Assembly: GCA_903926285.1 (NCBI GenBank) | Contig: CAIYIP010000306.1 | Span: 1-10,328 of the forward strand | Length of the DNA: 10,328 nt | Direction of reading: 5' to 3' | DNA from: an uncultured Gammaproteobacteria bacterium | GTDB taxonomy: Bacteria > Pseudomonadota > Gammaproteobacteria > Pseudomonadales > Pseudohongiellaceae | In this document: one piece after another, positions 1 to 7,800 of the stretch | How positions within the stretch are numbered: position 1 is the stretch's first letter | How the letters are laid out: each line of letters begins with the position of its first letter | The notes under the pieces: model-generated | What the model was told of the DNA's origin: nothing | The model's database searches: none | Seen by the model: the letters and a program-made list of their open reading frames with translations, nothing else | Position numbers and translations under genes: made by a program

Positions 1-1308
1 CACCTTGCAATCGAGAACAAGGATGCAGACATGGTGAGCCTGCTGTTAGAGCGCGGCGCCGATCCACTGCAGCCTGACCGTACCGGTGAAAGTCCGCTGA
101 TCCTCGCAGCGCGCAGTGGTTCGGTTGAAATCGTAAGTGCATTGCTCGACCATGGTGCAGAGCCCGATGCGCGTGAGCCGAATTTTGACCAGACACCATT
201 AATGGTTGCTGTGCGCGCTGGCGCAGCGGATGTTGTGCAACTGCTGCTCTCCAAAAATGTCGATGTGAATTCACAGTCAAAACCAGGTGCAGTTCCGGAG
301 TTCCGGCTGCCGGGTGCAAACGCTGGTTCCAAGGGTGTTGGCATCGTACGCGGTGGGTGGCCCGAACGCGGTGAGCGCGCGCCAATCGGCGGCGCCAAGA
401 CGCCACTGTTGTACGCGACACGCGCAGGTCATCTCGAATTGACGCGGTTGCTGATCGAGGCTGGCGCCGATATCGAGCAGGCAGATGGCAATGGCGTTAC
501 ACCGCTACTAAACTCGGTCCTGAACGCAACAGTGGAGACTCTTGATCGTCCTGAAGCACAACACATTGCTGTTGCGCATTATTTGCTAGAGCGCGGCGCA
601 AACGTCAACGCAGGTGACTGGTACGGCGAAACACCCTTGTGGGCCGCACTTGTTCTGCGCAATCTCGACGTCAATGGCGCCGACAAGAACAATGGTATTG
701 ATCGTGTTGCAGCACTCGACCTCATGCGCACCTTGCTCGAGAAGGGAGCAGATCCGAATGCGCGTACCAAAGAACAGCAGCCGGAGCATCGCTTCGTCAC
801 ACGCCTCGGCGATTTGTCGTGGGTCGATTTCACGGGGCAGACACCGTTCTTGCGCGCAGCACTCGCCGGTGATGTAACAGCCATGCACCTCTTGCTTGAC
901 CACGGCGCCGATCCGAACATTGCTACGGACGCAGGCACGACACCGCTCATGGCAGCAGCTGGCATCAATTGGGTTTTCAACCAGACCTTTGACGAAGGTC
1001 AGGAATCGCTGCTCGAAGCGGTAAAATTAGCGCATTCGCTCGGCAATGATGTTAACGCCATAAACTCGATGGGCCTGACTGCAGTACACGGAGCGGCAAA
1101 TCGTGGCTCGGACGATATTATCCACTGGCTTGCCGCGCAAGGTGCAAAACTCGATGTGGCCGACAAGGAAGGCCGCACACCAGTGACCTGGGCGCATGGC
1201 GTTTTCCTCGCCACACATCCACCGGTGGACCGTCCGGAAACAGTGGCGCTGATCGAAACCTTGATGGCGGAACGTGCTGCGCTCGCAGGTGCAAGCGGCG
1301 GGCAATGA
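1..1308 (+). CDS. Ankyrin-repeat protein, 5' end outside window
   Basis: The reading frame is open from base 1, and the residues before the first ATG at 31 (HLAIENKDAD) already form part of an ankyrin helix, so the true start lies to the left of the window. About 435 residues are visible and the stop is TGA. Repeated ankyrin signatures are clear: TPL or SPL at helix starts, and LLLERGAD, LLDHGAEPD, LLIEAGADI, LLERGANVN, LLEKGADPN and LLLDHGADPN at repeat ends. Roughly eight to nine repeats are present. Several are interrupted by long loops, for example about 277-396 (rich in Gly/Pro/Arg) and around 690-830. Ankyrin repeats bind other proteins and have no catalytic role of their own; the partner is unknown. 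Whether it is exported cannot be judged without the N-terminus. It precedes the VOC gene by 79 bp on the same strand and probably belongs to the same transcription unit. Confidence 0.9.
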   Translation, partial: HLAIENKDADMVSLLLERGADPLQPDRTGESPLILAARSGSVEIVSALLDHGAEPDAREPNFDQTPLMVAVRAGAADVVQLLLSKNVDVNSQSKPGAVPEFRLPGANAGSKGVGIVRGGWPERGERAPIGGAKTPLLYATRAGHLELTRLLIEAGADIEQADGNGVTPLLNSVLNATVETLDRPEAQHIAVAHYLLERGANVNAGDWYGETPLWAALVLRNLDVNGADKNNGIDRVAALDLMRTLLEKGADPNARTKEQQPEHRFVTRLGDLSWVDFTGQTPFLRAALAGDVTAMHLLLDHGADPNIATDAGTTPLMAAAGINWVFNQTFDEGQESLLEAVKLAHSLGNDVNAINSMGLTAVHGAANRGSDDIIHWLAAQGAKLDVADKEGRTPVTWAHGVFLATHPPVDRPETVALIETLMAERAALAGASGGQ

Positions 1309-1333
1309 TGCGGGCAATAATGCGGGCAATAAG
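1298..1333 (+). repeat. Three-copy 12-bp tandem repeat across the ankyrin gene stop
   Basis: Three consecutive 12-bp units, GCGGGCAATGAT, GCGGGCAATAAT and GCGGGCAATAAG, span the last codons and stop of the ankyrin gene. The first unit supplies the TGA stop at 1306-1308. The third base of the AAT(G/A)A part and the last base vary. It looks like local slippage duplication of the gene end; no function is evident. Confidence 0.8.
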
Positions 1334-1376
1334 AAGTGCAGTGAAGCGCGGTGTCAACCGCAGTGAATCAGTCAAA

Positions 1377-1390
1377 GGAGTAACGCGGTG
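1377..1390 (+). promoter_or_regulatory. Ribosome binding site deciding a GTG start (VOC gene)
   Basis: AAAGGAG at 1374-1380 is followed by TAACGCG and then GTG at 1388. The 7-nt gap after GGAG supports GTG as the start, rather than a later ATG in the gene. The same GGAG-TAA layout recurs before the next two genes. Confidence 0.75.
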
Positions 1391-2344
1391 AAGAGTAAGT
1401 CAAACAGTGTAGTGAAGCAGGACAGCGCACCACAAAATAAATTTTCCGAAAAGTTGTTTGAGTCTGACTGTTTGCAACTGCGGCGGCGTACTTTTCTTGG
1501 CACACTCGCGGCACTCGGTTTGCCGGGATTCACATTTGCGCAGGATGCACTGCTGCCATTGAACACACCCGGTCTTGACCATCTCGATGTGATCGTGCCT
1601 GACGTTGCAGCCACCGCACGTTTCTACATGGGTGTATTCAAAACCACGCTGCATGCACAACCATTTCAGGGCGGCTCGCGTTATTTCGTCCTGCTGGGAT
1701 CGCTGCCCGAGAATCGTGCGGTAGGTTACCTCGCGATTGGTGATGCACGCGGACGTGGCACGTATATCGGCCACTTCTGCACCTCGGTTGTTGAGTGGCG
1801 GCGCGACAGCATGGCGATTTTTGCGGCGATGGCGGACTCCTTCAGCAAGGTAGGTCTCGGTGAATTTCCTGGCTCCACTGGTGTGGGTGGCATCTTCGCT
1901 GATCCCGACGGAATCGAAATCCAGTTTTTGCCAGCGCCCGATACGGTAGTAACGGCAGCTGTTCCTTCCGATCTCGTGCCGAGCGGGCAGGGCCTGGTCA
2001 CGCCACTGCGAGTCGACAATGTGCTGTTGCAGGTTTCCGACCTGGAACGCGCGCTTGTGTATTACCGCATTCTCTACGGTAACGAAACGCAAATCGATGC
2101 TTCGGGCCGGGCCGTGTTCGTCTTCGCCAACGGTTCGCGCTTGTTGCTCGAGGAAACGCACTACACCTATGGCGCCGCGCAGCCTCGCATCGCGCATTTT
2201 GGCATTCGTGTTGAAGCCTTTGATCGTGCTGCAGTCACAGCCGGCATCGCCGCGCTCGGTGCCACTGTGCTCGACGCAGAAGAAACGGGTGTGCTGCGCT
2301 TCCGCGATCCGGATGGCATTGTTGTCGAGCTCATCGCAGATTGA
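1388..2344 (+). CDS. Tat-exported VOC-superfamily protein with two glyoxalase/dioxygenase-type modules
   Basis: The 318-residue product has an N-terminal twin-arginine signal: Arg32-Arg33-Arg34-Thr-Phe-Leu-Gly followed by a hydrophobic stretch, with probable cleavage after Ala51 (TFA|QD). A Tat signal implies export of a folded, possibly metal-loaded protein. Two VOC modules follow. Module 1 (about 62-182) begins GLDHLDVIVPD and ends DPDGIEIQF; its candidate metal ligands are His65, His129 and Glu177. Module 2 (about 206-318) begins VDNVLLQVSD and ends DPDGIVVELIAD; the equivalent positions are Asn211, His270 and Glu314. VOC enzymes include glyoxalase I, extradiol dioxygenases and isomerases, and the exact reaction cannot be set from sequence. 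It lies 54 bp upstream of the tannase-family gene, so a role on aromatic products is an inference from context. Confidence 0.88.
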   Translation: MKSKSNSVVKQDSAPQNKFSEKLFESDCLQLRRRTFLGTLAALGLPGFTFAQDALLPLNTPGLDHLDVIVPDVAATARFYMGVFKTTLHAQPFQGGSRYFVLLGSLPENRAVGYLAIGDARGRGTYIGHFCTSVVEWRRDSMAIFAAMADSFSKVGLGEFPGSTGVGGIFADPDGIEIQFLPAPDTVVTAAVPSDLVPSGQGLVTPLRVDNVLLQVSDLERALVYYRILYGNETQIDASGRAVFVFANGSRLLLEETHYTYGAAQPRIAHFGIRVEAFDRAAVTAGIAALGATVLDAEETGVLRFRDPDGIVVELIAD

Positions 2345-2387
2345 CCTGATCAGTCGCTCAGTCAATACTGTGTCAACCACAAAAAGA

Positions 2388-2401
2388 GGAGTAATCCCAT
2401 G
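2388..2401 (+). promoter_or_regulatory. Ribosome binding site of the tannase-family gene
   Basis: AGAGGAG ends at 2391 and is followed by TAATCCC and ATG at 2399, a 7-nt gap. The layout is identical to that of the genes on either side. It fixes the start immediately before a convincing Sec signal peptide. Confidence 0.75.
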
Positions 2402-3958
2402 TCGCGCCATCACCTCGCACTCGTTACGTGTGTATTAGCCATTGCTTACAATTGTTCCGCGTTTGCCCAGTCAGCTGCGTCCTGCGCTGCGCTGAGTGGT
2501 TACGCACAGCAGGGCATCCACCTTGAGATCACTTCCGCTGCGCACCACACAAATCGGCAGACCCAAGGCGGACCGTCAGGAGCTGGCGTTATGCTGGCGC
2601 CTCATTGTCATGTCGAGGGCGAAATTGATCGCCGCGCAGGTGTGGATGGAAAATCCTACGCACTGCGTTTTGCAATCAATCTTCCCGACAACTGGAACGG
2701 CCGTTTCCTGTTCCAGGGTGGGGGAGGCCTGAACGGTAATCTGGCTGAGCCGCTTGGCTCCCAGGCAGTGGGTGGCCGCAACGCGTTGTCGCGAGGTTTT
2801 GCGGTTGTCAGTACTGACAGTGGCCATCAGGGCGCTGGGTTCGACGCCAGTTTCATGGCCGACCAGGAAGCAGCGCTGAATTTTCTCTTCCTTGGCAACA
2901 TGCGCGTGACGCAGGTGGCCAAGCCTCTGGTCGAAGCTTATTACAGTAGCGCCATCAACAAGTCGTATTTTGTTGGCTGTTCCACGGGGGGGCGCGAAGG
3001 CATGATCATGGCTCAACGCTATCCGTATCTTTATGACGGTATTGTGTCAGGCGCGCCCGCGATCCGTACTGGGCACTCCAATCTCGCGTTGCGCTGGATG
3101 AACGTGCACTGGAACCAGGCCGCAGCAAAGGGCGCGAACGGCTTGCCGCTGCCGGGCGGAACGTATACGAAAGACGAGCAGGAGCTTATCGTGGGGGGAC
3201 TCGTACAGGCCTGCGATGCGCTTGATGGCGCTGCTGACGGACTCATTTTCGATGTCGCGCATTGCAACTTCGATCCCATGACGCTGGCGTGCCCGTCCGG
3301 CCAGACAACTAACTGCCTTGTGCCTGAGAAAGCGGAAGCACTGGTGCAGGCGATCGCAGGACCGGTTGACTCACGCGGTGTACAAGTTTATCCGCGCTTC
3401 CTGCTCGATACGGGTATCGACGACAGTGGCAGTCGTCAGGGTGGCATGCTTGCGGGCGGTTCAACTCCGCCTGAGGGTCCGCGTGTAGAAGGCATGATGT
3501 CTCAGGATGTCGATGCTGAATTCATTGAAGTCACCGCGACCGATGCGGCGCTCGGCAACAGCACCGGGTTGCGCTTATCGAGCTTCGCCACTCGCGGCAG
3601 CAAGCATATTTTCTACCATGGCGTCAGCGACCCCTGGTTCTCGGCGATGGATACGGTTGAGTATTACCAGAACATGGCTGCGGCCAATGGCGGGCTGCAG
3701 ACGGTTGATCAATGGAGCCGGGTTTTCCTCGTGCCAGGCATGGGGCACTGCGGCGGTGGGCTGCAAACTGTCGATTCGTTCGACATGCTTGAACCACTCG
3801 TGAACTGGGTGGAAAACGGCGTCGCGCCCGATAGCGTCGTGGCGACCGGCAACAGCATGCCGGGCGTCAGCCGCCCGCTGTGTCCGTATCCGCAGCACAC
3901 GCACTACACAGGGAGTGGCGACGTGAACGACGCGGTCAATTTCGCGTGCCGGGAGTAA
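2399..3958 (+). CDS. Secreted tannase/feruloyl esterase family hydrolase
   Basis: The 519-residue product belongs to the tannase and feruloyl esterase family (PF07519), serine alpha/beta hydrolases that cleave ester bonds of gallate, hydroxycinnamate or related esters. Residues about 1-23 form a Sec signal peptide with probable cleavage after AFA (AFA|QS). Family landmarks are intact: the nucleophile Ser195 in GCSTGGR with Cys194 next to it, the acid Asp411 in SDPWFS, and His450 in GMGHCGGG with Cys451 next to it. This is the CS-D-HC pattern, in which the two Cys are joined by a disulfide in known members. A calcium-site-like segment, CDALDGAADGLI (272-283, with Asp273, Asp276 and Asp280), sits in the lid region. 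Length is normal for bacterial members. Location should be periplasmic or extracellular. The true ester substrate is unknown; other members act on very different esters. The gene follows the VOC gene by 54 bp and its stop is 4 bp before the next start codon. Confidence 0.95.
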   Translation: MSRHHLALVTCVLAIAYNCSAFAQSAASCAALSGYAQQGIHLEITSAAHHTNRQTQGGPSGAGVMLAPHCHVEGEIDRRAGVDGKSYALRFAINLPDNWNGRFLFQGGGGLNGNLAEPLGSQAVGGRNALSRGFAVVSTDSGHQGAGFDASFMADQEAALNFLFLGNMRVTQVAKPLVEAYYSSAINKSYFVGCSTGGREGMIMAQRYPYLYDGIVSGAPAIRTGHSNLALRWMNVHWNQAAAKGANGLPLPGGTYTKDEQELIVGGLVQACDALDGAADGLIFDVAHCNFDPMTLACPSGQTTNCLVPEKAEALVQAIAGPVDSRGVQVYPRFLLDTGIDDSGSRQGGMLAGGSTPPEGPRVEGMMSQDVDAEFIEVTATDAALGNSTGLRLSSFATRGSKHIFYHGVSDPWFSAMDTVEYYQNMAAANGGLQTVDQWSRVFLVPGMGHCGGGLQTVDSFDMLEPLVNWVENGVAPDSVVATGNSMPGVSRPLCPYPQHTHYTGSGDVNDAVNFACRE

Positions 3959-3965
3959 CATGATG
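3952..3965 (+). promoter_or_regulatory. Ribosome binding site selecting the second ATG (DUF3237 gene)
   Basis: GGAG at 3952-3955 lies in the final codons of the tannase gene and its TAA stop follows directly. Two adjacent ATGs (3960 and 3963) are possible. The second lies 7 nt from GGAG, exactly as in the two upstream genes, whereas the first lies only 4 nt away. The second is therefore preferred. Confidence 0.6.
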
Positions 3966-4469
3966 CTGCGATCTCTGGTTGGTTTATTAACCCTCGTGTT
4001 GTGCGGCATCACTAGCGCTCAGAACGTGCCAGCACCAACACTTGCAACCGAATACGTCTTCACTATTGAAGCAGCAATTGCGGATGTACTGACGATGGGA
4101 ACCAGCATCGACGGCGAACGCCGCTCGATACCAATCACGGGCGGCACGGTCCGCGGGGCAGAGCTCAACGGGGAAGTGGTCCCGGGTGGTGCCGATTACC
4201 AGGTCACCCGCAGCGACGGCAGTACCTTGCTCAGAGCGGTTTATATGATTCGCACCGATGATGGCATGTTGATCAATGTCATCAACGAAGGTTATATCGT
4301 CCCACCCGGCATACGCGGCAATGACTCGCTTTATTTCCGCACCGCACCACAATTCACAGCGCCAACCGGCAAATACGGATGGCTGAACAACACAGTATTC
4401 GTGAGCGCGATTGGTGTTCGGCCTGAAAAGCCCGGCATAGTTATTATCGATGTGTACCGGGTGCTCTAA
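3963..4469 (+). CDS. Small secreted DUF3237-domain protein
   Basis: The product is 168 residues (169 if the ATG at 3960 is used). A Sec-type signal peptide covers about the first 20 residues (LRSLVGLLTLVLCGITSAQ), with probable cleavage after TSA. The rest matches the DUF3237 domain (PF11578), a beta-barrel-like family of unknown function. Recognisable parts are IPITGGTVRG, ELNGEVVPGGADYQ, the run RAVYMIRTDDGMLINVINEG, FRTAPQFTAPTGKYGWLN and the C-terminal VIIDVYRVL. It fills most of the mature protein. The gene starts 4 bp after the tannase stop, so translation is probably coupled. An exported DUF3237 protein next to a tannase suggests an accessory or ligand-binding role with the esterase or its products, but this is inference only. 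Confidence 0.88.
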   Translation: MLRSLVGLLTLVLCGITSAQNVPAPTLATEYVFTIEAAIADVLTMGTSIDGERRSIPITGGTVRGAELNGEVVPGGADYQVTRSDGSTLLRAVYMIRTDDGMLINVINEGYIVPPGIRGNDSLYFRTAPQFTAPTGKYGWLNNTVFVSAIGVRPEKPGIVIIDVYRVL

Positions 4470-4494
4470 TAGCAGAAAATATCAGACAAAAATC

Positions 4495-4555
4495 CAGCCA
4501 ATGCACGCATCGCCACACGATCAATGCGGCTGAGCTTGTCAGTCAGCATTGGCTG
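4495..4555. repeat. Perfect 10-bp inverted repeat with 41-bp spacer
   Basis: CAGCCAATGC at 4495-4504 is matched by its exact reverse complement GCATTGGCTG at 4546-4555, in the gap between the DUF3237 gene and the small Asp/Arg gene. It could form a large stem-loop in the transcript or be a paired protein-binding site. It is not a typical intrinsic terminator, because the loop is long and no T-run follows. Confidence 0.6.
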
Positions 4556-4559
4556 CCTT

Positions 4560-4587
4560 CAGCTTGTTGATGAGCTGCTTCAGTTTT
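4560..4587 (+). terminator. Weak hairpin with T-run, possible leaky terminator
   Basis: CAGCTT (4560-4565) can pair with GAGCTG (4572-4577), including one G-U pair, around a 6-nt loop. It is followed by CTTCAG and then TTTT at 4584-4587. The stem is short and the T-run is displaced, so termination here would be inefficient at best. No better terminator is visible after the four-gene block. Confidence 0.25.
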
Positions 4588-4609
4588 CCTCAACAAACGT
4601 GAGGTGAAT

Positions 4610-4825
4610 ATGAAAATTCTGCCAACCAAATTACTTTTACTGTTCTGCTTGGTCACGGCGAGTGGCTTCGCCAGTGCTGATGACCGCAACGGCGACCGCT
4701 ACAACGATCGTAATTGCCGCGATGGCCGTTGGGACAATGGTCGGGACGATGACCGTGACCGTCGTGATGGCAACGATGATCGTAACCGTCGCGACGATGA
4801 TGACAGAAACAGGTGCTACCGTTGA
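4610..4825 (+). CDS. Small secreted Asp/Arg/Asn-rich protein, unknown function
   Basis: From ATG 4610 the product is 71 residues. GAGG at 4601-4604 lies 5 nt upstream; an in-frame GTG at 4604 overlaps this signal and is less likely. Residues 1-23 form a clear Sec signal peptide ending ASA. The 48-residue mature part contains 17 Asp, 15 Arg, 7 Asn and 4 Gly, with only two Tyr, one Trp and two Cys (NCRDG and the terminal RCYR). It is a nearly charge-balanced polyampholyte, so it is probably disordered and may bind metal or polyanions. The two Cys could form a disulfide. I recognise no family. The coding DNA is a degenerate run of GAY and CGN codons. The stop overlaps the end of the convergent RND gene by 10 bp. 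The signal peptide and initiation signal argue for a real gene, despite its low complexity. Confidence 0.65.
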   Translation: MKILPTKLLLLFCLVTASGFASADDRNGDRYNDRNCRDGRWDNGRDDDRDRRDGNDDRNRRDDDDRNRCYR

Positions 4826-7800
4826 GGCAGGCCCGCACCGAGGTAAGATAAAGGGCCCGCGTCGGCTCTATTTGAATCTTGAGGGGTAACGCTGGCGAGG
4901 TCCACTGTGTCCTTCGCCAGCCACAGATAAACTGATGGCAGTATGAAAAGCGTAAACAAAGTTCCGATGGCCATGCCTGCCACGAGGATGATGCCGATGC
5001 TGTTACGGGCCTCGGCGCCCGCGCCCGATACCAGCACGAGTGGGAAATGACCCAGTACAGTCGCAGCAGTAGTCATTAATACTGCCCTGAGTCGCAATGA
5101 TGCAGCAGATCTGACCGCATCTGCTTTAGCGAGGCCACGCAACTGTTCCTTGTGTGCAAACTCAGTGATCAATATCGCGTTTTTGGCGACAAGCCCAACA
5201 AGTGTCACGAAACCGATTTGCGCGTATAGATTTATGGTGGTCAGGTTCAGGAAGCTGAACAGCATCGCGCCTGACAATGCGAGTGGTACTGAACCCAGAA
5301 GCACAACAAGGGGCAGACGGAAGCTGTTGAACTGAACCACTAAAGCCAGATACACAACAATCACCGAAATCATCAGCACCGAAATCATCGTATTACCCTC
5401 CTGGCGCAATTGCCGGGACACGCCGGCATGGTCGAGGCTATAGCCAGCCGGCAATATTGCGGTCGCCGCATTTTCCAGTGTCGTCAGCGCCTGTCCACTG
5501 GTCGTGCCGGGTATAACCGCGCCAGTGATACGAAACGCACGTTGCTGATTAAAGGTGCTCAGCGCGCTGGGACTAGTCAGTGGTTGCAGTTCAACGAGCG
5601 AGCGAAGCGGAATCAAACCACCTTCAGGCGTACGAATCGACAGATCGAGCAGCGCATCGGGTGTGCCGCGAGCAGCGGTTTCCACGAGTGGAATCACGCG
5701 GTAAGCCTTGCCATTTGAGTTGAAGCGGTTGGCATCCATTTCCGCGAGCAGCGTTGCGAGCTGTGCGCTGACGGAATTGATATCCATGCCGAGGTCGGCG
5801 ATGCGCTCGTGATTAAACTCCATGCGGTATTGCGACAGGTTGAGAGTGAGGTCTGCATTGGCGTACAGGTACTGGCCACTCTGCTGCGCTGCCTGTACTA
5901 GTTGCTGCGCGTAGGCGGCCATGTTTTCGTAGCTGTCGGTCGACAACACCACCATCTCCACGTCCGACTGGCCCGCGCTGGGCAAGCTGGCCGACAGTGC
6001 AGGAAACACGCGCAAGCCTGTGATGCTGCGCAGTTGCGCTGTAACCGCAGGCAACATTTCCTCGACCGATTGTTCCCGGTCATGGAAGGGGACTAGTTCG
6101 ATGCCGCCGAAGCCACCGATTGGACTGATGACTTGCCAGATCATATCCAGGCCCGGCACATTTGCCTGCACCTGATTTATCACATCGTGCATGTAGTCGT
6201 CGGTGTACTCCAGCGAGGCTTCGGGTGGTGCTTCGATGATCAGGAAAATGCCGCTCTGGTCCTCGACCGGTGCCAGTTCGGTGGCCGAAAACATGTAGAA
6301 AGGCACCATCAGGAACGAAATGAAGAAGGCAACGAACAGAATCTGGTTGCGCCAGCCGAAGGTGCGTAATAATGCGCGTTCATAGTAGGATTTGAGCCTG
6401 TCGAACCACACATTCACGCGTTGTGTCATCCTACTCTCGCGGCCATGCTCGGCGCACACCCATGCACTCATGATCGGTGACAAGGTAATCGCCACTATGC
6501 CGGAAATAATCACGGCAACGGCAAGTGTGAGTGCGAATTCCTTGAACAGACTGCCTGTAAAGCCGGAAACAAATCCGATTGGTGTATAAACCGCGCCCAG
6601 TGTGAAGGTCATTGCGATGATGGGCGAGAAAAGTTCACGCGAGCTCAGTAGTGCGGCCTCGAGACGTGTGCGGCCCTCGTGTATATGGCGTGAAACGTTT
6701 TCAACGACAACAATTGCATCATCAACGACGAGGCCTACTGACAATACTACAGCGAGTACTGTTAAAAGATTCAGAGAGAATCCCAGTAGCTGGATCACAG
6801 CGATGCTGCCAAGAATCGAGATGGGAATTGCCACCAGAGGCACAAGCGAAGTGCGGAACGATCCCATCAGCACGAGAACAACAACGCTGACCAGTAGAAT
6901 GGTTTCGAACAGCGTGGTGAAAATTTCGCGCAGCGAATCACGCATATATGTGGTGCCGTCTTCCGCGATTCTGATCTGCAAACCCACTGGCAGTGTGGCG
7001 TTGATCTGATCCAGCTTTTCATATACGGCATCGCCGATTTCGATTTCATTCGCACCTGGCATCGGCCATATCGACAGATAGAGTGTTGTGTCGTTGTCGT
7101 AGCGCGCATTGGAATCACCACGGGTTTCGCCGACTTCAACGCGTGCGACGTCGCCCAGACGAATGACGGCATCTTCACGCTCGACAAGCACAAGGCGGCG
7201 AAAATCATCGGCGGTTTGCAGTGTGGCGTTGCTGAGCAGGTTAAATTGCTGCGCAGCGTTTTCGGTTTTGCCTACTGTTGCGATAACGTTATTGGCGCGG
7301 ATCGCGGCCATCACTTCATCGGCGCCAATATTCAGAGCCGCGATTTTTGCCGGGTCGATCCACACACGCATTGCAGGGGCGCGACCGCCTTCGAGACCAA
7401 CACGTTGCACACCTTCGATGCCGGCAAGGAGAGGGGTGACCTGCCTCTCCATGTAATCCGTCAGTTCGGTGCGTGACCAGTTGTCGCCCTTTACATCCAG
7501 ATAAAACAGGGCTGACGAGCGGTCGGCGCGTACCACTTCCACGGCCGGATCTTCTGCACCTTCCGGCAATTCGTAGCTGATCTGCGCAAGGCGTGTTGTT
7601 AACTCTGCAAGTGCACGTGTGCTGTCTGCATCAAGCTCCAGCCACACAGTTACCCGACTGATACCTGCAGTGGTCGTGCTGTCGACGTAGTCCACACCGG
7701 GAATTGTCATCGCGACTTCTTCTATCGTCTCGGTGATGAAACCCTGCACAACTTCGGCCGACGCACCGAAGTAGGCGGTAGTGATTTGCAGCGAAGTGCT

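Noticed and set aside
1400..2413. Long antisense open frame (337 codons) over the VOC gene
   Set aside because: It lies fully opposite a convincing two-domain VOC gene, shows no domain or signal peptide, and is rich in Arg, Cys and His as expected of a shadow frame.
4662..4889. Overlapping + strand frame rich in Thr, Met and Ala across the Asp/Arg gene
   Set aside because: It is an out-of-frame reading of the repetitive GAY/CGN codons, lacks a signal peptide and runs into the RND gene region.
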